A stretch of 64,000 bases of DNA from Chytridium lagenaria. Taxonomy: Eukaryota; Chytridiomycota; Chytridiomycetes; Chytridiales; Chytridiaceae. The notes beneath the pieces were generated by a model that searched no databases, had not been told where the DNA came from, and saw nothing but the letters and a program-made list of their open reading frames with translations. Within the stretch, counting starts at the first letter, position 1, and each line of letters begins with the position of its first letter. The position numbers and the translations under genes are program-made. Shown piece after piece: positions 22,639 to 34,069 of the stretch. The stretch spans positions 1 to 64,000 of the forward strand of contig JAHLKC010000007.1 in assembly GCA_025449115.1 (NCBI GenBank), given 5' to 3'.

Positions 22639-25600
22639 TTAACCAGTTGAATCGATCCTTCCTTAGACACTGGCAATAAGGCCCTCGGGTAGAACTGAAA
22701 CTGAACGATCCCCTTCTTGACCACCACATCATAATCCTCCGACTCCACAGGCTTCACAGAAGCCGAAGCGCCAATAAGGATGATTCTTTCAATACCAAGA
22801 GAAAAGATTTCGGGGCATTAAGGTTATGTCCTTGAACACCACGGACAGTGAGAGGTGCCGTTGGCGTAGACAAGGTTGGTAGAAAGAAAACCGGACGATC
22901 CAATGTTGAAGGTGGTGCCGTCGTCAACGTAAAGGTATCCAGAGGCTTCGTCCTATAAACACATGCGGAATATTAGAAGCTTTTCACTTGGGAAGAATTA
23001 GTGAAGGTGAAAAACAACGGCGAACCTGGCTGTCAACAGCAATGAGGACAGTGTAAGGCTCCTTCTTTGAGGCCTGAGTAGAGGTATGCACGTTTTCTTG
23101 ACGGATGACGATAGAACCGCCACGGATGAAGATGGGGAACCACGAAAGGTCACTCTGAAACGTTCTGTAACCCGACGGAACAGCCTCGAAGGTATTGTAA
23201 TCGTACCAAATCGGAAACGAAAAAACAAATATGAAACGCGTTCTCAAACAGCAACAGTATTTATGACAAAGACTACCGCAGCATGTGGCAGGTATACTTT
23301 TGTGACTGCAGGAATCTTTTGGACAACAGGATGAACAAGAATAGATCCTCCCAACATAAATGCCTCTTCAGTTCCAAAAGTGGCCTCATCTTCCGAGAAT
23401 TCATAGAACAAAGGCCTGGATCATTTAATAAAAGCCTTTTTAGAATATTCTTCACCTCATAACCAAAGTTCCCTTTATGTGGGTCTCGTAGAACACGGTG
23501 TAGATATAAGGAAGGAGCTGGTAACGACGACGAATGGCGGCCCGAATCAACGAGGTGTAGGGTTCACCCATAAGCCAAGGTTCCCGGCGCCTAGTGTTCA
23601 TCTGGGCATGACCCCTGAAGAAGGGCTGAAACGAAGCAGTTTGGTACCAACGAACAAATAATTCAGGCTCAGGGTTATTGAAAAATCCGCTGACATCAGC
23701 TGAGAACAAAAAAAAGGTGTCAGTATTAAGGTATAAAGAAGCGTTGAAGAAAGCTCACCTCCAACGAAGGTCAAGCCAGAAACGCTGAGGGAAAGAAGAA
23801 TAGGGACTGTTGCCTTAAGGTGACTCCAGGTAGCGTTGTTATCACCAGTCCAAACTGCACCAAAACGTTGAGATCCAGTGTGGAATGAACGGGAGAGGAC
23901 GAAGGGACGGTCTGCGTTGTTGCTGCGAAGAAGTTGACCTTCAAAAGACGAACGTTGCTAAATAACCGCGTGAGTAATGTCACTGTGTCTCATTAAGAGG
24001 ACTTACCTGAAGGGCGCCATATAAGTTGTGCACATCACGGTGCTCCCAGCCATAGACGTGTCTGCTATCCTTTGGAACGGTCACTTCAGGACCGCTAAAG
24101 ACGGAAGGCTCATTCATGTCGTTCCAGGTAAAAAGGTTCCTTGACGAGCTCTAACAAAAACAAATAACGTTAGGAAGGAGAAGCTTATGCAACGCCATAT
24201 AAAAGTCTTACGGGGTATTTGTCAAGAGCGAACTGCGTGGCCCAAATCCTGCGGCTCTCGGGGTTTACAAAGTCAATCCAATAAGAGCTCCCAGGCCAGC
24301 ATGCTCCCTCAAACGGTTGACCTATGGAATTCTTGATCCATAAGTCTTTTTCGTTAAATTCACGGTACACAGAGTATTCCTGGTCTCGCTTAATGTGAGG
24401 GTCGACAATAGTCACCAACTAGTACGGGAAATGTTGCGACATTAATGCTCAATAAAAGCAATAAATTAGTTCAATTTTGATTACAAACCTTCCTGCCTTT
24501 GCTCGCTAGAGTATCTTGGAGGCCAAGGGGGTTGGGCCACTTTTTGTAGTCCCACGTAAAGTACTTTTTACCATCAGTGTGCTCAATGTCAAGCCAAAGA
24601 ACATCGTAGGGAATGTTATAATCGTCAAAGCCCTTGTTGACGCTCTCAGTATCCTTTTGGTCATTGTAATTCCACCTGCACTGATGGTAACCCATCGCAA
24701 ATAAGGGAGGCAAATAAGGACGCCCGGTGATGCTGGTGAGCTCAGTGGTGACGAGAGAGGGCTTGTCAGCAACAATGACAAAGAGATCGATAATGCCGGA
24801 CTCGGTCATCCAGTGTAGACGTTTTCCGCCATCAGCGCTCTTCTTCTCGATGACAAAATCGTCTTTTTCTTGAAATTGTAACTACAACAAGGAGAAAAAA
24901 GGGTTGTTAAATTCGTATAATTGTAAGCAAATGGAAAGTGTCAACTTACTGTCTTCTTATTTTCAGGGTAGGCCTCCTCAATGTCAACCCACTGCTCACC
25001 TGAGTTGAGCCAGAGAACACCGACAGAATGTTTCTTGTGGGAATTGTGAGACCCATGACCCAATACAAAGGGAACCGAGCCGTAAAGAGCCATGAGTGAA
25101 TCAATCTCATATGAAAAAACATCAAGGTTGTAAAGACGGTACGGGTCCTCTTTGAACTTTCCGTTGGAAACTCTGGTGGTCTTGAGAGCAAAACTAGCGG
25201 CATGTTCAGGAAGACCGTAGAGGTAGTTGACCATGGGAAAGGTGACGTCGAAACCGATGGATGCTGGGCCTATATGCAAAATCTTAAATGAGTATTGAAA
25301 AAAGAGCTCGGGAAAACGGCGCAGTACATACCGTAAGGCTTGCTGTCAATGTAGCCCCTAAATTCTTCAGCCCACTTGCCGTAATTAAGGTACTTCTTCA
25401 TCATTTGGATCTCTTCTTCCTCGTTTTCAAAGTCGAGGTCCCAGTCGACTGGGAAGTCAACGGTGATGGGGGGGTCATCCTCCTTTTTCCGGTAATGCTC
25501 AAAGTTGAGGTATTGCTGTCCATTAAACACAACCACTTCCTCACCATCCTTTAAGACGGAAATGGAAAAAGGAGACTTGTTGACGCGAACGACGAGACGA

Positions 25601-26094
25601 TCCAGCTCCAACAAGAGGGCTACCTTGGTGTCCTTGACATTGACGGTATCTTGCGTGAGTTGCGGCTCCGAAGCCAAGCAAAGGTCCCCATTCAATTCGA
25701 ATCTGGGGACCATCGGGTCCTTCTCAAACATACGGATACGGACGGGCCCAACAGCGAGGAAATCTACTTCCAAAATAAAGATGATATTCGGCCTTGAAGG
25801 CTCAACTACCTCTGCCCGGATGCGTCCGTTGGTAGGGCCAACGCGGGTAAGATTGGAGGAGCGAAGACCGTCAGAGAGAAGAGATTTGACTACGTAAGAA
25901 GGTTGTTCAAGCCTTCCCTTATCAACGAGCCTGGAAAAGGCACGCTGACGGACGCAATAGCCGGTCTGCCTACAGACCCTAAAGTCATCGTGGTTTGCGG
26001 CATAAACGCTGATGCTGAGGCATGCGAGCAAGATGAGGGCGATGGCAGCGTATCTCCTGACACCATGACTAACTCTAGAAGACGACCCCATCAT
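22639..26094 (-). CDS. Glucosidase II alpha subunit (GH31)
   Basis: This ER enzyme trims the two inner glucoses of N-glycans during folding control. The start [20 protein letters not shown] at 26,094 leads into a signal peptide ending near [22 protein letters not shown] matches the mature N-terminus of GANAB/Gls2. Further blocks are [60 protein letters not shown] and the GH31 nucleophile motif [15 protein letters not shown] near 24,130. [35 protein letters not shown] and [20 protein letters not shown] follow. The C-terminus ends [17 protein letters not shown] at the TAA at 22,639-22,641. About nine short introns are seen, and a slip occurs near 23,260. Length and order fit the family. No ER retention signal is present; in this family retention comes from the beta subunit. 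Confidence 0.94.
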
Positions 26095-26701
26095 CACGTG
26101 AATGACGAAGCAGGTGTTGCGAGTTGGGATGGATGGATGGATGGATGTATATATGGATGGAAGGATTATTCGGTGGGGAGATTCGAGGTGGAGGATAAGC
26201 TGGTTTGTTGCAGATATTTTCAAAGTCCGCAACTCCTTTTTTTGTTCTCACTTTACTGCTATAAACGGAATCTGGGCTGACTGGTGGATGTTCCTAACCC
26301 TAACCCTTCGTTTGTTCATTTCAACGCATGCCATTCCAAAATTGTGTATATACTTATTTGAAAAATAAAGTAGCCGGACTTGGTTAAGAAATTAAGTTGA
26401 GTGCGCACCTTTTTCAAGTGTTAAGGATAAAGTGACGAGACTATTCACGGGACGCACACACACCCTGACGCATTGCCGGTCTTCGCGTACGCTTGTATCT
26501 CTAATTGTATTGAGGAATTGTATGGATCAACTGATAAGTATCAATAAAGAATGTGAAGATTCAACAGTCCCTTTATGCCCCTTTAAAGCAGTAAAATTAT
26601 GTTTAACGTACGTATAAAAAAGTGGCCTCTTTATATATAGGGCCACACCCAATGCGTATTAGTCGGACAAGACAATTTTTTAATAATAGATTTGAGGTGA
26701 A
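26095..26701. promoter_or_regulatory. Divergent promoter spacer with GGAT repeat and telo-box-like motif
   Basis: About 600 bp between outward-facing starts. A (GGAT) run lies at about 26,128-26,146. CCTAACCCTAACCCTT at 26,293-26,308 is two and a half copies of the TTAGGG complement, a type of box bound by Tbf1/Teb1-like factors in yeasts. TATA-like TTTATATATAGG lies near 26,630, about 70 bp before the downstream ATG. Confidence 0.5.
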
Positions 26702-29700
26702 ATGGATGAGGCGACGTCATCCTTCACCACCGACATCAGTCTAGCAAAGGCTTCCATCCTCATGGGAGCTCCGTTCCATCTTCGCTGCACCGAACGTCAC
26801 AACGTACATTTATACTACGATCTTAAAGCTTTAAAATCCATCCCTATCATTCAAATCGACACAAAACTTCGCACTCCAAATCTTCTGCGCCGTGCATCCT
26901 CACTTCGAGGAAAGCAATTGCTTAAGTCTTCGCCGAGTCTCCGAAAGATTAACAGCGATGTTGGTGGAAGATACTCACCTACTAGTAGTGGTGGTGGAAG
27001 AGGATTGGAGTTGAAGAGGAAAGCGTCCGATATGAAGGAGGAAGATTGGGATGTACGCTCGCCCATAAGACAAAAGACGATGAGCCAACCTGTCGAAGCG
27101 TCGTCGCTCGTAGAGCCGAGAAAGCCTTTTCAAAATACCATTCAGGATTACCGGGTGGCTTCGTTTGCATCTGAAGCGGTTCAGAGGCCCAACTCTGATT
27201 CAGTGCTGAAAAAGGATGTACCTTCAGCTTTACTTGAAAGAAGTTCCTCCGGGATTGGCAAAGTTGCAAAGCCTGACCATCAACCAAAGCAATCTGCGAG
27301 CAAGTTTTATAACCCTTCTAGAGAGGTGCAGGCGTTGTTGAAGCAAACATCTACTAGCTTATCGGAATACTTCTCGCCGCATGGGAGGTCGGCTTTGCCT
27401 CCAACACTTGAGTCTGTTTTACCATCAGAGAAGAATGTAAACGAGGTGTTGGTAGACCCTCTTCGAATAGAAGTTTCAATGCAGGAGCTAAAGGAGAGAT
27501 CTGATGCAGACAAAGACGCGGCTCACTTATTTTTAAAATCTGGTAAAACGGCTGTGGAAGAATCATTGCTACCACAGAGTGACAGATCGAAGTTAGGGTC
27601 GAAAAGAAAGTCTGACGCCAGAACGGAGACATCGGAAGACGGTTCGCAGCTAATGGGGATGGCAACAGAAGAGGTGTCGCCGCCGAAAACGACTAAACCT
27701 GCCGCAGAAGGGCTTGAGGTTGAAAAGGAATTTTCGCAAAGGCAAGGCGACGCGATAAGACAAAGATCAATCAGATCGTCTTCCTCAACAAAAATGACTG
27801 CAATGGATACCACCGCATCCATACCACCTAAAACGTTAACTTTAACAAGTAATAGCAAATCTCAACCTCCATCCAAACGCGTATTATCCGCACGTCCCAG
27901 CAGTCTGCCACTAGATACCACGGGTATCATCGACATCACTTCGCAACTACCTCCCAAAACCCTAGATATCTCCTCCCTTCCCTCTGATCTTGCATCTCCT
28001 CCACCTGCTGGGTCTTCGCTTCTAGGGGTAAAACGGCGGACACTTGGGATGCGAAGGCGGAGTACTGCTACCTCTGCTTCGACCGCAGCTTCGACAATTA
28101 GTAGAGCCAGTTCTCCGCCTGTCAAAGGCCCCGCAATTGAAGAGTCGCTGGCTGTAAAAAAAAGCACCAAAATCAAGGAATTGCTTACTTCACTCCGAAG
28201 GAATGGGAGTAAGCAGGAGATGCCTGTTGACCAAGGTACATTGGTTTATACGTTTTGTGGAGTTAAATTTATTCCGTCGTTTTCCACTATTCAGCACCAA
28301 TCACTGTGGAAAAAACTATCACCGAACAGAGTTCGGCAACGGTCCATTACAAAGGATGTGGAGCCGTCACTTGTTAAAGACGCTGCAACTGAGGACTCGT
28401 CAGCGTCGTTGCGAAGAGATGGGAGTGCTGAAACAGTATCGCTGCCACCAAGGAGTGTATATAAACTTCGGCAACGCTCATTTAAAAAGGCCGTAGAGCC
28501 ATCAGGTTTAAAAAACGCTTCCACTGAGAACCCACCTGCGTCGTTGCGAAGGAATAGTAGTCGAGACATAGTCAATGTTCATAAAGGTATTTCGATCATA
28601 AATTATGCGTACTTATTTGCTGTAGCTAATTCGCAGCCACCAATTCCTACCGAAACCGTGTCGCTATCACCAAAAAGTGCTTATAAACGCCAACGTTCTC
28701 TCACGAAAAAAAACCCTTGAGGAAATAATCCCAGAGTCAGTAGACGGACGAAACGAAGGCTCAATAGATATGGCGAAACTCCTTTTAAGCGTCGGTGATA
28801 TGGAAGGACCCTTAAAATCCTTGAAAGAATATCCGTCAGAGAAAACTATACCCACTTTCGCTTCTCACAGGATGAACCGCACATCTACTTTAGAAACTCA
28901 CGGTAGTACGGTTGGTGGGGACAGGCCCGCTAAACACGGTATCGCCTCTAACGAGACCGTGACTCAAGCTCTTTCGTCAACGTCAGAAAGGTATATGAAA
29001 CAAATATCAAAGGATCCAGGAATCTTTGATGATGGAGAGGTAGTGTTTTCGAATATGGAGGGTGTTGAGCCTGTGGAGGATCCGGATGAGGGATTGGGGT
29101 TGTCGATGCTGCAGACATTACCCATTACGACTACTGGTGCGGATGCGGATGAATTGCCTGAAGATCACGACCGCATTCCCATTGTTCAAAACCGCGACGC
29201 GTTCCATGAAGCAAGTCAAGTTCATGCAATTAAGTTCCGGAAAAAATCGCCCCAACTTGAGCTCGCTTCTCAACCCAGCTTGCGCATAGACGATGATGGG
29301 TCTATACCCTCTTCACCAGGCCTTTTACCTACAAGCTCCAATTTGTCTCAGCGGCATCTTGATTCTATAAAACCACATACACCATCGTCCGATCCCGTTC
29401 GACCGACTTTATCCGTAGACGATCGCGTCCCCTCCCTTCTCCCGATTCCATCTGCATCGTCGTCAGCTCTTCCATCCACTGTATCACCTTTACGGCCTGC
29501 ACCGGCGCATCCCGAATCCCCAATGGGGTTTGTCGATCCAAAAGTGTTTATGACACCTGGGATCACATCGACGCTTTCGGCAATGACGGTGGAAAATGAG
29601 CCTGATGATAAGGGGGAGAAAGGGTCGGAGAACGACGCAGAGAGCGTGGATAGTTGGAAATTTGGGGCTTGTTTTGGTGGTTTTAAAATGCCGAAGCCAT

Positions 29701-30339
29701 TGAAACCGGCTGCCGTTCAGGATACTGGGAGTCAATCTGAGAGTCAATCTCAAGCTGCAGGAACTTTGCCGAAATCTACCATCAATAAGCGACCACAAAG
29801 GAAAAGGTGAGTCTGTTCTTTTTCCTGTTGGTTTGTTTTTTTCTTTGTTTTCAACTTGCTGTTTATTATTAATCACTAGTGCTTGTAGCGTTAAAGATAT
29901 GTACGACTTTTTTGGAAGCGATGAGGAGGATGATTTTCTCGATAATTCTCGGGGAAGCCCTTCTGAGGCGTCGAAAAAGAGCTTTGGCGTGGTTGACCGT
30001 GAAGTACTTTTCATTTACTCTTTACAACTTTTTTTAAGTTTTTGTATCAATTACTTGCAGGTTTCTGCTGGGGTGCCCCTTAATCTTCCAGCGTGGACTC
30101 CAGCACCTAACCGCGGGTTAATGTCGACGCTGTTAGGTTCAGCAAGCAGGTCTGGACCAAAGGTATTTTCTTTGTTTATGAAGTTGGGACTGACGGTTTA
30201 TGTATAGCCTTCGTTGACGAGTAACAAGGATCCTTTTGAGATGGATGACAGGGAGAAGGAAGAGAGCCATCTTTTGGATGAGATCTCACAGTTTGTGGAT
30301 GAGGACGTGAATGTGATGAAGAGGTTGGGGTTGCATTGA
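26702..30339 (+). CDS. Uncharacterised Ser/Pro-rich disordered protein with internal repeats
   Basis: The ATG at 26,702 opens MDEATSSFTTDISLAKASIL and a possibly folded first ~60 residues (HNVHLYYDLKALKSIPIIQI). The remaining ~1,100 residues are mostly charged Ser/Pro/Lys-rich sequence without a recognised domain. Three copies of a repeat built on (L/V)RQRS-(I/F/L)-(T/K)K-(D/A)VEP...ASLRR lie at about 28,315-28,715, with short introns at 28,236-28,294 and about 28,586-28,636. At an A8 run near 28,708 the frame slips by one base; the next frame continues KTLEEIIPESVDGRNEG. After introns near 29,807-29,879, 29,999-30,060 and 30,163-30,208, the C-terminus has acidic VKDMYDFFGSDEEDDFLD and HLLDEISQFVDEDVNVMKR, ending at 30,339. 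A nuclear regulatory role would be a guess. Confidence 0.65.
28315..28715 (+). repeat. Coding repeats, about 39 residues per unit
   Basis: Three related protein units are visible, keyed by RQRSITKDVEP, LRQRSFKKAVEP and KRQRSLTKK, each linked to ETVSLPP or ETVSLSP and ASLRR motifs. The third copy is separated by a probable short intron and ends at the A8 frame slip. Confidence 0.6.
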
Positions 30340-30716
30340 GGGTTGGAGGTTTGGTTGTGTGGCTGTTCCTGTGTATTTTAAATGCGTGTTTTACTATATA
30401 TGTAGATTATTTATTGTTGCTAGTATGTGTATCGCTGAAGCTTCTATTATATCAGTTACATATCGTTCGTAAAACTTGCATTCTAGTGAGCTTTATGACT
30501 TCAAGATTCCAAGTGAAGTATGAATTCTTTTTGCATATTTGTGAGATTGCTGTTTTAAACGCGATTTAAGCTATTGTCTTAGCCATTGTTAATGTAGAAA
30601 TATGATTTAGCTTGCTTATGAGGTGCTTTTGTGTGCACTTATATTCATTTCAATTGAAGATAAAAGTCAAGTATGATAAAAGGAGACAAAGAAATTTCAA
30701 ACCCAAGGGATATGGA

Positions 30717-31043
30717 GTTCAAAAGAGCAAGACCAAGAGGACGCCGTCGTCAACGACTTCCCGATCGACTTCCATTCCAAAGCACTCCACCTGAAATTCT
30801 TCGTTGTATCGCATCATCCCATCTATGAACCATCAAAACCTTCGTCGCGTTTGCCGAAATTGGGCCACCATTTCCTTCTCTGATGTCAGCTTCGCTAGCT
30901 CTCATTTAGCAGCTTTCAAAGACACACCAAAACTTCCTCTACCTCTACCACCGAAATACATCAAAGCTGGTTTAAGCCACGAGGGATTCTGTGTAGAAAA
31001 TCCTCTTTTTGCCTCAACCGTTCGACATGTGATCCGTACTTAA
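30717..31043 (+). pseudogene. F-box-like relic
   Basis: Two overlapping frames together give LPFQSTPPEILRCIASSH followed by NHQNLRRVCRNWATISFSDV, which resembles an F-box start (LPxEIL...LRRVCRxW). A one-base slip near 30,830 separates them, and the ORF stops at 31,043 without any partner domain. No promoter or continuation was found. It is probably a truncated copy of an expanded F-box family; the match is weak. Confidence 0.3.
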
Positions 31044-31898
31044 GAATGGCGATGATTGCACGACAGCTCTGATTGATGAAAGTAAATTTGATGATGAAGA
31101 TGAAGCTCCAGAACGTTATATACGTATCTTGCTCTAAAACAATTATCACGACGTACATGCAGTGCTCACTATTTATTATAAGTTGACACTTTTTTTACTT
31201 ATAGTGTTTATTTTTAACTTGTATAAAGGTGTCTGGATAGCGCCTGGAACTATAGCTGTCGTCACTCGCTCAGTCAGTACTCAGTAGCAGTGCTTGACTG
31301 GTCAGAGTTGCAGCGTTGCTTGTTGAGATTTTTGTTCTCGCTTTTGTCTTCTTTTGAAGTTGATCCAGAAAAAATCAAAAATCAAAAATCTTTGATTTTC
31401 GATATTGACAGGCTTGTTGCGCCTGCGCCGGTTTGAATCCAAGCCACACGCACTACGCTTGCACCTTTGTGCTTGTCGAATGGAAAGTGGTATTTCTCAT
31501 CCCTTCATCTCGTGTGCATATTCCAAAGGCTTCATTCTTCGTCTTTCGTCTTTTCTTTCGTCTTTCACTCTTCTTCCTCATCTCCCTCCTTCCAGTACCA
31601 TCCCTCATTCCACCACACCCTCTCAGTCTCGGGATATTCCAATATTTTATTATTATTTATTATATAATTTATGTTATGTAATTTGTAATTTATTAATATT
31701 AAGGGGTGATCGCTCGCGTAAGCAGACTTTGCATTCATTTTATGATTTTATTCACTTTATCCCACTTGCCACTTCACACTTAACACTTCACACTTCACAC
31801 TTCATATTCTGCACGCGCAAGCCCTTCATCCCGTCCCTTTTCTGAAAGATAGATAGATAGATAGTAAGAGAGAGAGAGAGCGCGAGATAGACAAGTAA
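31044..31898. other. Spacer with GATA/GA microsatellite
   Basis: About 850 bp with no supported gene. It contains A/T-rich blocks (about 31,645-31,700), a run of CACTT-type repeats (about 31,765-31,805) and GATA then GA repeats at 31,849-31,882, just upstream of the next ATG. These probably belong to a promoter and leader. Confidence 0.5.
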
Positions 31899-33273
31899 AT
31901 GACCATCACCAACGTAGCTGCATACACAAGGGAAATCAGCTACCACACTCATTCAAACATCACCTCAACATCTGACAAAAACATCATTCGCACCATGCAG
32001 TGGCAGCCACCCTCTCCCGCCCATTCTCCGGCTCCTTCGACTTCCAGCATCACAAGGCAAGCAAATGGTGCTCACCTTAATCCAGGGGCCGCTTCCAATG
32101 ACAGCATAAGTGGCAAGCGGCTGTTGCAACGAGGATTGCACACTCCGCCTGACTCCCCCCTTTCTCTAGCGGCTAGGGGGACACCTCCTCCACCCCTCCC
32201 AGACAATGCTTTGACAAGATTGCTGCTGCCACTACAGCTGCTGCCCAGCGAGTCGTCAAGATTAACGAGCCATCAGCTGTGATGGTGCAGTACGCAACAG
32301 CGTCTCATCGCCCCACCTTTAACTCCCCTCCAAAATCTCTAGCTCCTATCACCACTACCGCCCATCGTCCGTCGTTTTCTTTGGAACCAATCTCGCAAGA
32401 TCCTCGTCAAGCCTCCCATCATAATGACTTGCATCGTAAAAGATCTGCTGCTCCTTCCCCAATGCCAGATGCCCTTCCTCAAATTGATTCACCATTTCTC
32501 CCCCATATATCACCCACTCCGAGATCGGCCACCCCAACGTTCCCCTTCTCCCGCGATTCGGTCTCATCCTATCCCTCAGCTTCCTCGGCATCACCCCGAT
32601 CCAACACCCCGACCTCTTTGTACTCTCCAACATCACCAATGTCCCGCACACGCAACATGTCCAGCCCTCCAATTGTAGTCGCCTTCCGGCCAGCCTCCCG
32701 TCAATCTCTACATCCCCAATCGAACCGTCCCCAAACTCCCGACAACCCAACCCAGAACTTCTCACCACCCATAGACGCCCCAATCCACTATTTCCGCACA
32801 GCCCGCCGTGTCCCATCAAACTCAAGCTTTGCCTCTTGTACATCTTCCTCGGCCATTGACTCGCGTCGCGGCTCACTTCCAAAATTTACCGACGTCCCCC
32901 CCGCCCAAGGTCCACCACCATCATCGCGACGAAAATTTAATCTATGGGGTCGACCTTCCATCGATAACCTCCAAGTCTCCCGTTCGAGATCCTCCTTGGA
33001 CGTGTCTTCTTCACGTCTCTCCGAGGAGCCTGAGGAAAAAGAGCGGAGACGCCCTTCGTTTTTCGCGAAAAGACGATTCCAGCAAAACCTGCAACTGGGC
33101 CTTATATTAACCCATCTTCACCGCCCTCTCGTCCTGTGGCGTTGCAAAATGCCCCCGCTGCTCAGAAATGGACCTTTGACACGGGTTTAGAGCCGCTGGA
33201 TACCCCGACCACTTTTTCGCCGGAGGGGGTGTCCATTGTTCAGCTTATGTGGACTACTGGGAGTCGGTCTTAA
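31899..33273 (+). CDS. Uncharacterised Ser/Pro-rich protein
   Basis: The start is at 31,899 (MTITNVAAYTREISYHTHSN) or at the in-frame MQWQPPSPAHSPAP at about 31,995. The protein is low in complexity: Pro, Ser and Thr dominate, with many SP and TP sites, as in kinase-regulated fungal scaffold or regulatory proteins. A slip near 32,205 links the first frame to DKIAAATTAAAQRVVKINEP and MVQYATASHRPTFNSPP. A short basic block, RRKFNLWGRPSIDNL, and FFAKRRF occur near 32,940 and 33,060. After another slip near 33,100 the C-terminus reads KWTFDTGLEPLDTPTTFSPE and ends at the TAA at 33,271-33,273. No domain was recognised. It could equally be two short genes. Confidence 0.55.
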
Positions 33274-34069
33274 CTCTTTGTTGATGGAAAATATAAGAAG
33301 CCTCTATTGTTGCTGGGACCTCATGTCTTTTTCACTTTTGTTTATTGTGTTCTTTCTTTCTTTATACTCTATTCAGTTTCTTTTGTCAATCAATACCCGA
33401 TATTTTTTCTGTCGCTGCTTGCTAATTAGTAGACGTTTTATGATTCGCAGCAAGAATAAACCTTGTGCAGTATCAGAATGATGTAAACCTTATTGACGAC
33501 CTCATCGCTTTTTCTATTTTTCTTTTTATTGTGGAGAATGACCTCATTGCTGAAGAGAAAACCATACAATTCTTATTATTGTTATTATAATTTTTGAACC
33601 ATCACATAATGCTTTTCAAGAACATTGGGTGCTTCCATTGCCATCAGCGCAAGATAAAGATAATCATTTATGCATGCTGTAAATGTTTCGCTTTTTTTTC
33701 TCTGATATTATTGACTTCTGAGCTGTGTAAATACCTACTTCGCTGTTTATAAATACTGCTGCTCTGCGTGTCATTGTAACAAGGTCGCGGCTGTAATTTA
33801 ATTATCGTACACATTAACAACATTAGAATTGTCTCGTATAAGACAGGTAAATGTTTTCCAAAGAAATCAACACAAGTCGGATAAGAACGACAAGGTGTCG
33901 AAGTTAACATAGATAAAAGAGGCCGTAAAATGCACCCGACGCATTCTCTCATTAAAAAGTAATAAGAAGACAACAAGCTCATTAATTTCGCAATTCTTAA
34001 CAAAATAATTTAAAAACCACAACCAATTCGTACCTGAAAATCGCCCTTGTTCTCTCCAGACCTTGAAAT
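33274..34069. other. A/T-rich spacer
   Basis: About 800 bp of A/T-rich sequence. Short ORFs on either strand show no recognisable motif, and nothing else stands out. Confidence 0.35.

Noticed and set aside
26293..26308. Chromosome end
   Set aside because: Only two and a half TTAGGG-type units occur, with genes on both sides, so it is not a telomere.
31405..31450. tRNA-like segment around GGTTTGAATCC
   Set aside because: A T-loop-like string is present, but the spacing to a matching acceptor stem is about 40 nt and no D or anticodon arm forms.
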